Positions 23,805 through 32,539 of a stretch of 36,598 nucleotides of DNA are shown here, in pieces. Position numbers and translations under genes: made by a program. The notes below the pieces were generated by a model. The model worked only from the letters and a program-made list of their open reading frames with translations. It was not told the DNA's origin and ran no database searches. The DNA is from JBFGJY01 sp041576975 (GTDB lineage: Bacteria; Pseudomonadota; Gammaproteobacteria; UBA4575): assembly GCA_041576975.1 (NCBI GenBank), contig JBFGJY010000023.1, positions 1 to 36,598 on the forward strand, given 5' to 3'. Every line of letters starts with the position of its first letter. Position 1 is the first letter of the stretch.

Positions 23805-24398
23805 TTATAAAAATTTAGCTTCTTGCATAGCCTCTTTAAGATGATGCAAGCGTACTATATGATCATCAATCTCTAAAAGGCGTTGCTTAATTGACAATTG
23901 CAGTGGTAACAGTTCAGTAAGACGAGCTCCCACCCACCCAGCATACTCGTAGTTCGCCGGCAAGCTAGAATAGGGTTCACCAACTTCAGTTATGATACGT
24001 TGTAACAATAACCTCAATAACTCAAATTCCTCAGGCAAAGTGGAATCAGGATCTTGCTCTACTTCTACTATTTGACCTACAACCAGTTGATTAGATTCAA
24101 CACGTGTTGTCTCAATATGTATTTTACTTTCACCATAAGCTGTAATGCCTAAAAAACCATCGGGCAAGGTCTCCCAATCGCTAATCCGACATAAAGTACC
24201 CGTTTTATACACTTGAGCTGATATTCCAGATTCACTCCCACGCTTGATTAATACGATGCCAAAACCATGTTCATCTCGCATACAATCTTTCACCATATCA
24301 AGATAACGAGGCTCAAAAATTCGCAATGGTAGTGCCCCACCAGGAAATATCACTGTATTCAGTGGAAACAGTGGAAGTTCTTGCAGCTTTGAAGACAA
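23805..24398 (-). CDS. LON substrate-binding domain protein (no protease domain)
   Basis: 197 residues covering only the N-terminal domain of Lon: LPLFPLNTVIFPGGALPLRIFEPRYLDMVKDC at the start, then GFGIVLIKRG, GTLCRISDWE and a helical C-terminal half. There is no AAA or Ser/Lys protease part, as in other free-standing LON proteins whose function is unknown (possibly a substrate adaptor). The start is TTG at 24398, the only codon that includes the whole first strand. It lies between the kinase gene (59 bases upstream) and thioredoxin (17 bases downstream). Confidence 0.88.
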   Translation of the reverse strand: MSSKLQELPLFPLNTVIFPGGALPLRIFEPRYLDMVKDCMRDEHGFGIVLIKRGSESGISAQVYKTGTLCRISDWETLPDGFLGITAYGESKIHIETTRVESNQLVVGQIVEVEQDPDSTLPEEFELLRLLLQRIITEVGEPYSSLPANYEYAGWVGARLTELLPLQLSIKQRLLEIDDHIVRLHHLKEAMQEAKFL

Positions 24399-24457
24399 CT
24401 AATATTCTTTAGGCTTGCATAAAGCCGAAATTTATCAATACATTGATATTACACTGG

Positions 24458-25765
24458 TTAAGCAGCTTTATCAGCTGCTGCCTCGTGAGCTGACAATCGT
24501 TTTACTAGTGAATGAGCAACTGCTTTATAGAATTGTGCTTGCAGTGTATAGGACATTTTATCTAAATCAGAAGTAGTAATTTTCATTAACAACATATCTG
24601 TACTAGCCATAATACTAGTAGTCCGATGTTCATGCCGTAACAAGCCTAGCTCACCAAAACAATCACCTTCTGCTAAAGATTTTACCGGCTCATTAGCTTT
24701 AAATACTGTGGCTTGTCCACCCACTATCAGATAGAAGGTATGGTCAATTTCACCTGCCGATAAAATTGTTTCATCTTCGTTTATGCGCAGCCATGTAGCT
24801 ACATCAACAAATTCTGATAACTGTTTTTGGTTAAATTCTTGGAAAAATCTAAGCATACCAGCTTGCTCAGTATTTACTTTCTTTACTATTTCACTTTCCT
24901 CATAACGTAGTGCTACATCCACGCTTTGCAAGGCAGATGCAAAATCTGCTGCTGCAGGATATCGTTGCTCAGGATCTTTAGCTAAAACCTCGTCGAGTAT
25001 TGGTTGCAATATCATTGCGTGTTCAATGTTCAAGCTGTGTAATGATTCAGGTTGTTCATGCAATATTTTGTACATCAAGGTGTGTACATTATCCGCATTA
25101 AACGGCTTCCTTCCCGTAAGTAGCTCATACAACACCACACCTAATGCGAATATATCTGTCCATGGTCCTACATCATGTTCTTCGATTTGTTCTGGTGCCA
25201 TATAAGAGGGCGACCCAAATAAGCCGCTGGACATGGTATCGATTCTGTTACGTACTTTTGCAACACCAAAATCAACAATTTTTACATTGCCATCATCAGT
25301 TAGAAGAATATTTCCAGGTTTAATATCACGATGAACTACGTCTTTACTATGCGCATATTCAAGTGCCTTACAACATTTAAAAATGATATCAATAACTTTT
25401 TCAACTGGAATACTTTCACCGGCCTCAAGCAATTTGGCCAAGCTATTTGCCTCTATATATTCCATCACAATATATGTCTGGCGATCGCCCACACCTGCAT
25501 CATATACAGACACGATATTTGGGTGTTGTAATTTACCTACTGCACGTGTTTCTAGAAAAAAAGAATTACGGACTTGTTGTGAATTTTCATTGCCGTCTTG
25601 TTGATCAGGAAATGTACTAACTTTGATAGCTACCTCACGATCTAAAAAAGGATCATGTGCTTTATATATAGTTCGATACTTGCCCTCATGGATTGCCTCT
25701 TCGAGCTGATATTTACCTATCTTATCGCCTGAAGATAAGCTACGACGTTTTCTATGGTTACGCAT
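24458..25765 (-). CDS. Ser/Thr protein kinase fused to a cyclic-nucleotide-binding domain
   Basis: 435 residues, soluble. The Hanks-type kinase domain (about 18-285) has the ATP lysine Lys48 in VAIKV, the catalytic VVHRDIKPGN (Asp147), the metal-binding DFG (Asp165) and MAPEQ. The glycine loop is weak: AIHEGKYRTIY has only one of the usual glycines. After a linker, residues about 310-425 form a CRP-type cyclic-nucleotide-binding domain; its phosphate cassette FGELGLL...HRTTS keeps Glu372 and Arg381. No membrane segment or PASTA repeats, unlike PknB. The likely design is kinase control by a cyclic nucleotide (inference). Followed by the LON and thioredoxin genes on the same strand; mpl lies 21 bases upstream. 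Confidence 0.9.
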   Translation of the reverse strand: MRNHRKRRSLSSGDKIGKYQLEEAIHEGKYRTIYKAHDPFLDREVAIKVSTFPDQQDGNENSQQVRNSFFLETRAVGKLQHPNIVSVYDAGVGDRQTYIVMEYIEANSLAKLLEAGESIPVEKVIDIIFKCCKALEYAHSKDVVHRDIKPGNILLTDDGNVKIVDFGVAKVRNRIDTMSSGLFGSPSYMAPEQIEEHDVGPWTDIFALGVVLYELLTGRKPFNADNVHTLMYKILHEQPESLHSLNIEHAMILQPILDEVLAKDPEQRYPAAADFASALQSVDVALRYEESEIVKKVNTEQAGMLRFFQEFNQKQLSEFVDVATWLRINEDETILSAGEIDHTFYLIVGGQATVFKANEPVKSLAEGDCFGELGLLRHEHRTTSIMASTDMLLMKITTSDLDKMSYTLQAQFYKAVAHSLVKRLSAHEAAADKAA

Positions 25766-25786
25766 TTTAATGAGCAGAGACTGCTA

Positions 25787-27169
25787 TTAGTGCAGAACAG
25801 AAGATTCGCGATTTGATAGCTGTAAAACTAGTCTTGCTGACAAATCTTCAAAACTACCATTACTTAAAATTAAAATGTTGTCACCTTTGTTTACCTCATG
25901 TAACAAGTCAGTGATAATCTCATTAACTGTAGAAAAAACCTTACACTCAGGCTGCATTTGATTCGCTACTTCTTGAATCGACCATTGAAGATCATTTGGC
26001 TCAAACATAAAGACTTTATCTGCATCTTTAAATGCATGCGCTAATTGATTGGCGTGAATTCCTAGACGCATTGTGTTAGAACGAGGTTCAAACACAGTAA
26101 CAATGCGGCCTTGTGGACGTTGATCCCTAAACGCAGAAATTGTGGCTGCAATTTCTGTTGGATGATGAGCAAAATCATCGTACACACTAATTTGATTGAA
26201 AGTCCCTTTATACTCTAAACGACGCTTGACACCTGAAAACGATGCCAATGCTTGTAATGCATCTTCAACAGCTACACCCGCATGTTGTGCAGCAGCAATC
26301 GCGGCAATTGCATTTGCGATATTATGCCGACCAAATAATTTAAGAACGCCTACTCCTCGTGGTTTACCATGTTGTCGCAGAGCAAACTGTGAGCTACGCA
26401 AGTCAATATCTCCTGCAAACCAAGTGGCCGAGGAATCCATAGCTGAAAAAGATTCGGTTGGAGTCCAACATCCCATTTCAATTACATCTCGTATGTTTTG
26501 ATCATCTTGGTTTATGATAATAAGCCCCTGACTTGGTAGTATTCGTAACAGATGGTGGAATTGGCGCTTCACATCATCGATGTTGTCAAATATATCGGCG
26601 TGATCAAATTCTAAATTATTTAACACAAGGGTATGAGGACAGTAATGTATAAATTTTGACCGCTTATCAAAAAAAGCAGTGTCATATTCATCTGCCTCGA
26701 TCACAAAGAACTTGGATGCACCTAATCTTGAAGAAATATCAAAATTCTGCGGCACGCCACCAATCAAGAAGCCTGGTTGTAACCCAGCATGTTCTAAGAT
26801 CCACGCAAGCATACTAGTGGTTGTGGTTTTGCCATGTGTTCCAGCTACCGCTAATACCCAACGTCCTAGTAGTACGTTATCGTGTAGCCATGCAGGACCA
26901 GAGGTAAAAGGAATATGGTTATTTAATAAATATTCAGCCATATCATTACCGCGCGCCATCACATTGCCAACAATGATCTGATCAGGCATAGGATAAAGAT
27001 GATCAACTGAATATCCTGTCTTAAGTTCGATGCCTGCCATTTCAAGCTGCGAACTCATAGGTGGATACACATTAATATCCGAGCCAGAAACTTCGTGTCC
27101 TAGCTGCTTGGCAATAATGGCTAAGCTACCCATGAAGGTGCCGCAAATACCGAGAATATGTATATGCAT
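25787..27169 (-). CDS. mpl: UDP-N-acetylmuramate:tripeptide ligase Mpl (murein recycling)
   Basis: 460 residues, Mur ligase family. Mpl attaches the recycled tripeptide L-Ala-D-Glu-mesoDAP to UDP-MurNAc in the cytosol. It differs from MurC by its start HIHILGICGTFMGSLAIIAKQLGHEVSGSD. The ATP loop is AVAGTHGKTTTTSML; others seen are FFVIEADEYDTAFFDKRSKF, LVLNNLEFDHADIFD, FGRHNIANAIAA and VYDDFAHHPTEI. Its ATG overlaps the stop of the upstream small membrane protein gene (TAATG), so translation is coupled. Confidence 0.95.
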   Translation of the reverse strand: MHIHILGICGTFMGSLAIIAKQLGHEVSGSDINVYPPMSSQLEMAGIELKTGYSVDHLYPMPDQIIVGNVMARGNDMAEYLLNNHIPFTSGPAWLHDNVLLGRWVLAVAGTHGKTTTTSMLAWILEHAGLQPGFLIGGVPQNFDISSRLGASKFFVIEADEYDTAFFDKRSKFIHYCPHTLVLNNLEFDHADIFDNIDDVKRQFHHLLRILPSQGLIIINQDDQNIRDVIEMGCWTPTESFSAMDSSATWFAGDIDLRSSQFALRQHGKPRGVGVLKLFGRHNIANAIAAIAAAQHAGVAVEDALQALASFSGVKRRLEYKGTFNQISVYDDFAHHPTEIAATISAFRDQRPQGRIVTVFEPRSNTMRLGIHANQLAHAFKDADKVFMFEPNDLQWSIQEVANQMQPECKVFSTVNEIITDLLHEVNKGDNILILSNGSFEDLSARLVLQLSNRESSVLH

Positions 27170-27684
27170 TAAGTGGGTGTGTTTCCAGCTATAAATAAAT
27201 CAAGAATAATAAAATTTAATAAAACATAGGCAACACTAATAGCTATTCCATAACTCATTAAGGATGACAAAGCCTTACTAAAAATATACCCATAAACAAT
27301 TACTACCCATACAATAAGCGCAAAAATAGTGAGACTAAAAAACATATTTGCTGTCTCTCCTAACTTAAAATAAGTCAAAGAGTAAATGCTAGGAAGTGAC
27401 ACGGTACTAATTATAGTATCCGTACCTAACATAGCACTGAATGTTTGCAAAAAACGTTCTGGTTTTTTTAATAACAAAATTTTTGTAAATGCGAACGCGA
27501 AAAATAAAACTGCAATACTAGACAGACCTGCAGTTTTTAAGTTGTTAGCAATCGAACCAATCAATAGTGAAATTACTAAACTGATCGCAATTATTAAACT
27601 CAAAAGCACATAAGAATGTGGCAATTCTTCTGGCCCTTCACGCAATAGACAAATATTGAAAAGTGTTTTTAGTAGTTTGAACAT
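27169..27684 (-). CDS. Small multi-pass membrane protein of unknown function
   Basis: 171 residues from the ATG at 27684, with about five hydrophobic segments (near 25-45, 50-70, 87-107, 110-135 and 143-165). The N-terminus MFKLLKTLFNICLLREGPEELP resembles the entry of Yip1-like five-helix proteins, but I cannot confirm a family. The frame is open to 27744, which would overlap lpxA; the shorter start leaves 34 bases after lpxA. Its stop shares a base with the mpl ATG. Between lpxA and mpl, it may serve envelope synthesis (context only). Confidence 0.65.
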   Translation of the reverse strand: MFKLLKTLFNICLLREGPEELPHSYVLLSLIIAISLVISLLIGSIANNLKTAGLSSIAVLFFAFAFTKILLLKKPERFLQTFSAMLGTDTIISTVSLPSIYSLTYFKLGETANMFFSLTIFALIVWVVIVYGYIFSKALSSLMSYGIAISVAYVLLNFIILDLFIAGNTPT

Positions 27685-27718
27685 TGTATGCGTATGAAAT
27701 AGTCGTAATAGGTAAATA

Positions 27719-28480
27719 TTAAGCCTGCAAAACTCCGTATACACCTCGCTTAGATGGCGCTAACATCCAATCACGAAGGTGATCAATTTCCGGCGTACCA
27801 TTTAGAATTTCAACAGATTCACCTTCTCGTAACTGCCTAAATGCTTGTTCTAATTTTCGATAACGCTCACCTCTTATACCTGCACGTCGCAAACCGACAG
27901 AATTTAAACGATAATGACGCACTGGATCGCCACCCAATAAACAATATGGCATAACATCTTTTCGAACCGGTGTAAAACCTGCAACCATGGCTAAGGTACC
28001 AATACGAATAAACTGGTGAGTACCGACATGTCCACCTAAATTTGCCTTATCACCAATTACAATATGTCCGCTCAACCCTACATATGCTGTCAACACCACC
28101 TCGTCTCCTAATTGACAATCATGCGCTACATGCGAGTAACTCATTAAGAAGCAATTGGAGCCAATACGCGTAGGAATATTAGGATTAGTAGAACGATGTA
28201 CTGTGCAGTTTTCTCGAATGATGTTTTGATCACCAACCTCAACCCAGGTTTCTTCACCGGTAAATGAAACATCCTGGGGCGCCCCCCCTAATACAACTTG
28301 TGCATGTACGTGATTATTAACACCAAGCTTTACATAGGAATGCAAGACACATTGTGGGCCAATTTCAGTTCCAGATTTAATTACTACATGGTCTTCAATC
28401 ACGCAAAACGGCCCGATTTTTACATCAGAGTCAATCTCTGACTTTGCAGAAACAACAGCGGTAGGATGAATATTTGGCAA
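27719..28480 (-). CDS. lpxA: UDP-N-acetylglucosamine acyltransferase LpxA (outside the usual lpxD-fabZ-lpxA-lpxB cluster)
   Basis: 253 residues of left-handed beta-helix hexapeptide repeats. LpxA transfers a 3-hydroxyacyl chain from ACP to UDP-GlcNAc, the first step of lipid A. Marks are IHPTAVV, KIGPFCVI, LGGAPQD, IIRENCTVHRST, the catalytic His120 in SHVAHDC, and GVGLRRAGI-like helix entry at the C-terminus (SVGLRRAGI). It starts with TTG at 28480; an in-frame stop nine bases upstream excludes a longer protein. None of lpxD, fabZ or lpxB is adjacent, so it may be a second copy or a relocated one. A 10-bp perfect dyad lies just upstream. Confidence 0.88.
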   Translation of the reverse strand: MPNIHPTAVVSAKSEIDSDVKIGPFCVIEDHVVIKSGTEIGPQCVLHSYVKLGVNNHVHAQVVLGGAPQDVSFTGEETWVEVGDQNIIRENCTVHRSTNPNIPTRIGSNCFLMSYSHVAHDCQLGDEVVLTAYVGLSGHIVIGDKANLGGHVGTHQFIRIGTLAMVAGFTPVRKDVMPYCLLGGDPVRHYRLNSVGLRRAGIRGERYRKLEQAFRQLREGESVEILNGTPEIDHLRDWMLAPSKRGVYGVLQA

Positions 28481-28493
28481 GCTGAATTACTTA

Positions 28494-28527
28494 TTCTATA
28501 AAAGAGAATGAGCTCGATTTTATAGAA
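28494..28527. promoter_or_regulatory. Perfect 10-bp inverted repeat upstream of lpxA
   Basis: TTCTATAAAA (28494-28503) and TTTTATAGAA (28518-28527) are exact reverse complements separated by 14 bases. The element starts 14 bases upstream of the lpxA start. It has no T-run, so it is not a terminator. It could be an operator, or the arms may include -10-like TATAAAAT and TATAGAAT sequences. Confidence 0.5.
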
Positions 28528-28568
28528 AAATTAAAAATAGTTCTTGTTATTTTAATCGAAGGTTATTT

Positions 28569-29105
28569 TTATGCCCATGTGCTTGAACTTTTATTCATTT
28601 TAGCAAAATATTGTTGGGTAGCATCTATCAATTTTTGTTGTTCCAAATTAATTGGACTCTCTACTTTGGCTACTTGCTGCATTAGTGACAATAATGATCT
28701 CACTTGTACCTCCGTAAATTTAGAACCACTTTGTTCTAGAATTTTATTGATATTATCGACTAAATATATTTCATCTCTAAGAAGATACGAACTCGCGAGC
28801 AATTGATCTGAGGCCTGATCTTGCGTTAAGTGAAAATCATGCTCATAGATAGAGACGAGTGCTTGTTTTTGTTCAGCACTGATTTCTCCCTCACACTTAG
28901 CGACACCTAGTAATAGCAGTGCGGCTACATCAAGCGGCTCCGATAACTTGTAAATCGGTTTAGTGTCATGTTTATTGCGCCATTGACTGCGTCGATTCCA
29001 TAGAAATGGATTTAATGAATTAATATTAAATCCAGATCTTTGTAAGGCGACTATTGCCCATATTAAACCACCCAATGCGGTAATTACACTTAGTATGATA
29101 TGCAT
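28569..29105 (-). CDS. Membrane-anchored TerB-like protein
   Basis: 178 residues: one N-terminal membrane segment (about 4-22, ILSVITALGGLIWAIVALQ), a basic linker, and a helical domain from about 58 to 170 in which LDVAALLLLGVAKCEGEISAEQKQALVSIYEHDF looks like the helix pairs of TerB/DjlA N-terminal domains (metal-binding acidic residues after ...AKCEGEIS). The exact family is from pattern recognition only. Function unknown; TerB-type domains are linked to envelope stress and metal responses. It lies 57 bases downstream of the PilZ-like gene and 88 upstream of lpxA. Confidence 0.6.
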   Translation of the reverse strand: MHIILSVITALGGLIWAIVALQRSGFNINSLNPFLWNRRSQWRNKHDTKPIYKLSEPLDVAALLLLGVAKCEGEISAEQKQALVSIYEHDFHLTQDQASDQLLASSYLLRDEIYLVDNINKILEQSGSKFTEVQVRSLLSLMQQVAKVESPINLEQQKLIDATQQYFAKMNKSSSTWA

Positions 29106-29162
29106 GGACTTTCCCTAAAAATTAATTCACTCGCAATTTAATCCGAGTAAATAAAATCAAGT

Positions 29163-29540
29163 CTAATTTGCAATTTTTGAAATGTAATTTGTCCAAATTA
29201 ATTGACTATATCCATCAAATTCTAAAAATTTAAGTCCGACTATATAGCGAACTTGAGAAGTACGATTTACAGAAATCACTCTTGTTCTGCAATGGATATT
29301 ATTGACTAAGCCAGTAGCCTCAGGGATTTTAATTTGGATATTCGCGGTAATATTTTCGCCAGGCGTAACTTGTATATATTGATGTAAGATACTGCCAGCA
29401 ACTGGTCCATCGCATGTAAGGCGTATACCTGCAAGCGATATTTCAATGGATGTCGCATTTTCAAATGTATTTCCGCCCATTTCAATTTCAACAGGCAACA
29501 CAGCTCGATAACGTGCTACGGCTCTGCGCTCACCCTTCAT
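29163..29540 (-). CDS. PilZ-domain-like protein with altered second motif
   Basis: 125 residues, one beta-barrel domain. The N-terminus ERRAVARYRAVLPVEIE fits the PilZ RxxxR loop. The second motif, usually D/N-x-S-x-x-G, reads EISLAGI, with Glu in place of Asp/Asn, and GLKFLEF near 105 is the closing strand. PilZ domains sense cyclic di-GMP; with this change binding is uncertain. It precedes the TerB-like gene on the same strand and follows ligA by 89 bases. Confidence 0.75.
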   Translation of the reverse strand: MKGERRAVARYRAVLPVEIEMGGNTFENATSIEISLAGIRLTCDGPVAGSILHQYIQVTPGENITANIQIKIPEATGLVNNIHCRTRVISVNRTSQVRYIVGLKFLEFDGYSQLIWTNYISKIAN

Positions 29541-29629
29541 TATGATTAACCCTATGCCTACTTTTTCTCGGCATAAAATTTGAAAAAAATGTCAACATCA
29601 AAAAACTATCTGATAAGCCTTATCTATTG

Positions 29630-31654
29630 TCAATCTAACTCATTTTGCAATAAAGCCAATAAGTCTTTTTCATTTAATACGGTAACGCCAAGCGCATCTG
29701 CCTTAGTTAATTTTGAACCCGGATTCACCCCCGTAATCACGGCGGTAGTTTTCTTTGACACACTACTAGTAACTTTTGCACCTAATGATTTAAGGTGTGA
29801 TGCGGCTTCTGTACGACTGAAATTCTCCAAACTACCTGTGAGTACATAGGTTTTGCCCGCAAGACGGCTTTTTTGTTTTGTTGATGCAGCTTTTTTTTCC
29901 CAAGTTATTCCAACATTAATTAGTCCTTGTATGACTTCTCGGTTATGTAATTGTTTGAAAAATGCTGAAATGTTTTGTGCTACAACGGGTCCTACATCTG
30001 GTACTACTTGCAATTCTTCTGTATCCGCATGCATCAAGGCATTTAAATCTTGAAAATGGTCAGCAAGCACCGCAGCGGTTGCTTCGCCCACTTCACGTAT
30101 TCCCAAGGCATAGATGAAACGGGCAAATGTAGTTTTTTTACTGTCCTCAATCGCAGTTAATAAATTTGTTGTAGATTTTTCACCCATACGCTCTAGCGCA
30201 ACAACTTGTTGCTTATCCAAATGATATAAATCTTTAACGCTTGAAATCAGTCCTGCATCAACGAGTTGATCAACCAGCTTGTCACCCAATCCCTCAATAT
30301 CCATTGCGGCACGTGATGCGAAGTGTTTAATTGCACCTTTACGTTGCGCTGGGCAATATAAGCCTCCACTACAGCGAATAACGGCTTCGTCTTCAATTCG
30401 CACAATATCAGACTCACATTCAGGGCATTGGTTTGGGTCTTGCACGGGCTTATTGCGTTTTCTCCCAGGTTTTAAAACTGTTTTAACAACCTCTGGAATA
30501 ACATCACCGGCACGTCTAACAATAACCGTATCACCCACACGCACATCTTTGCGTTTCACTTCGTCTAGATTGTGTAGCGTGGCATTACTCACAGTCACTC
30601 CACCTACAAACACAGGCTCTAATTTGGCCACAGGGGTTAACGCCCCAGTACGTCCTACTTGAAACTCAATGTGTAAGACTTGAGTAACAGCTTCTTGTGC
30701 AGGAAATTTGTGTGCTACCGCCCAGCGTGGTGCACGTGAGACAAATCCTAACTCCTCTTGTAGCGATAAGTCATTCACCTTATAGACCACACCGTCGATT
30801 TCATAATCCAGTGAGTCTCTTTTAGCTAATATTTTTTTGTAGTAATTTAAACAGCCTCTATACCCCGGTACTAACTCAACTTCTGGACATACTTTTAGAC
30901 CCAAATTTTTTAAGAGCATTAACGATTCATATTGCGTAGTTACTGCAGAGTATTTATCAATTTTTGTGGCACTATAGAAATAAATATCTAAAGGCCTTTT
31001 TGCAGTGTTGCGTGGATCAAGTTGTCGCAAACTTCCCGCAGCTGCATTTCTAGGGTTAACAAATGTTTTCTCACCTTTATTTCGCGCTTGTGCGTTCATT
31101 TTTTCAAACCCTTTCTTTGGCATGAAAACTTCTCCACGCACCTCTAATATTTTTGGCATGCTTTTATATTTTCGTAAGCATAATGGCACTGATTTGATAG
31201 TGCGTATATTTGCCGTGATATCTTCCCCCGTCAATCCATCACCACGTGTCGCACCTCGAACCAACATCCCATTTTCATATATCAAACTCACTGCCAATCC
31301 GTCTAGCTTTGGTTCCGCGGTGTAATCAATGTTGATATCTCTTTTCAAACGATCTTTGATTCTAATCTCAAAGGCTTCTAATTCTTCTTCATTAAACACA
31401 TTACCCAGAGATAGCATGGGTACTCCATGTTTTGCCGGAAGAAATGCATCAAGTGGTTTCGCACCTACGCGTTGTGTTGGAGAGTCTGCTGTAATTAGCT
31501 TTGGATGCGCGGCTTCAAGTTTTTGCAAAGCGCGCAAAAGTTTGTCGTATTCGGCATCAGGTATCGAGGGTTCATCTAATACATAGTATGAATAATTATG
31601 TTGCTGAATCTCTTCTCGCAACTTTTTTATTTTTTTTATAACGGAATCAGCCAT
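29630..31654 (-). CDS. ligA: NAD-dependent DNA ligase LigA
   Basis: 674 residues, full length. It seals nicks in DNA, using NAD+. Domains in order: Ia (NYSYYVLDEPSIPDAEYD), adenylation with the catalytic Lys116 in EPKLDGLAV, OB fold, the four-cysteine zinc finger (CPECESD then CSGGLYCPAQ, about 405-432), helix-hairpin-helix repeats (AAMDIEGLGDKLVDQL), and a BRCT domain at about 595-674 (LAGKTYVLTGSLENFSRTEA). It follows zipA on the same strand in the gammaproteobacterial order smc-zipA-ligA. An AAAGGTG lies just before the ATG. Confidence 0.97.
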   Translation of the reverse strand: MADSVIKKIKKLREEIQQHNYSYYVLDEPSIPDAEYDKLLRALQKLEAAHPKLITADSPTQRVGAKPLDAFLPAKHGVPMLSLGNVFNEEELEAFEIRIKDRLKRDINIDYTAEPKLDGLAVSLIYENGMLVRGATRGDGLTGEDITANIRTIKSVPLCLRKYKSMPKILEVRGEVFMPKKGFEKMNAQARNKGEKTFVNPRNAAAGSLRQLDPRNTAKRPLDIYFYSATKIDKYSAVTTQYESLMLLKNLGLKVCPEVELVPGYRGCLNYYKKILAKRDSLDYEIDGVVYKVNDLSLQEELGFVSRAPRWAVAHKFPAQEAVTQVLHIEFQVGRTGALTPVAKLEPVFVGGVTVSNATLHNLDEVKRKDVRVGDTVIVRRAGDVIPEVVKTVLKPGRKRNKPVQDPNQCPECESDIVRIEDEAVIRCSGGLYCPAQRKGAIKHFASRAAMDIEGLGDKLVDQLVDAGLISSVKDLYHLDKQQVVALERMGEKSTTNLLTAIEDSKKTTFARFIYALGIREVGEATAAVLADHFQDLNALMHADTEELQVVPDVGPVVAQNISAFFKQLHNREVIQGLINVGITWEKKAASTKQKSRLAGKTYVLTGSLENFSRTEAASHLKSLGAKVTSSVSKKTTAVITGVNPGSKLTKADALGVTVLNEKDLLALLQNELD

Positions 31655-31723
31655 TACACCTTTAATTCCTTACCTAAGGAAGAATACAGGTATCCTGATC
31701 AATACGGACACTGTAAATCAGTT

Positions 31724-32494
31724 TTAAGCCCGACGTGAGAATTTTAAACTGAAAAGTTGCACTTCTTCTTGTAAGTGCGCAATGGTTTGTGGACTTAATC
31801 GACTACGCGACTCATCAAGTAAATCACCATTTAGACGATCAGCAAATTTTCTTGCGGCTTCAAGCATGATATTAAAAGCCTTTAAGCCCTCTTCAGGCCC
31901 GGGCAAATTCATGACAAAGCTAAGACCTGGTGTATCAAATTCATCCATTGCATTTAGATCAAAGGTGCCAGGCTTTACTATGTTAACAATACTATAGAGA
32001 GATTTTTTGCCACTAAAACGTTCAACATTCTTATGAAATACGCGCATGTTGTCATATTCAAGACCAAGCTCTTTAACAAGATTAACTATACCTTTGCCTT
32101 TAAACTTTTGTGGATGCCGAGCCACAACATGTAACACTACCAATTTTTCTTCTTGTTTGGATTCTTCTGGTTCTTGTTCATTTAATAAGCTTGGCTGATG
32201 TTTAAAAGTTGACTTTTTTATTCTTGGCGAGTCAGCAATATCTTTACGCACTAAATTACTTAAGTCATTCAATTCTTCTTGAACTTCTTCATCTTTATCT
32301 TTGTCTTTTTCTTTGTATCTACCTAGTTCAAGAGCCTGATCTAATTCAAGTGGATCGGGCAATTCATTCGTTTCAAAATTAAATTCATCATTCTCGTGTC
32401 TGCGCGCAGTCCATTTGAATTTACCAAGGAAGTACAGTGCTACTAACACTGCAATTCCAATTAGTAATAATGCAATACGTAATTCTACTGCCAT
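31724..32494 (-). CDS. zipA: Cell division protein ZipA
   Basis: 256 residues: a short periplasmic N-terminus, one membrane helix (about 5-25, RIALLLIGIAVLVALYFLG), a charged linker (about 30-115, rich in E/K/D), and the C-terminal FtsZ-binding domain (VVLHVVARHPQKFKGKGIVNLVKELGLEYDNMRVFHK to the end). It tethers FtsZ rings to the inner membrane in gammaproteobacteria. The linker is shorter than in E. coli (328 residues in all), as often in non-enteric species. Position between smc and ligA supports the call. Confidence 0.95.
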   Translation of the reverse strand: MAVELRIALLLIGIAVLVALYFLGKFKWTARRHENDEFNFETNELPDPLELDQALELGRYKEKDKDKDEEVQEELNDLSNLVRKDIADSPRIKKSTFKHQPSLLNEQEPEESKQEEKLVVLHVVARHPQKFKGKGIVNLVKELGLEYDNMRVFHKNVERFSGKKSLYSIVNIVKPGTFDLNAMDEFDTPGLSFVMNLPGPEEGLKAFNIMLEAARKFADRLNGDLLDESRSRLSPQTIAHLQEEVQLFSLKFSRRA

Positions 32495-32539
32495 ATGAAT
32501 CGCGTCGTTACGCGTTAATAAATTTTGTTAGGTAGGAAA

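Noticed and set aside
30279..30662. Plus-strand open frame inside ligA
   Set aside because: Antisense to the highly conserved zinc-finger and OB-fold part of LigA; no start signal or family pattern.
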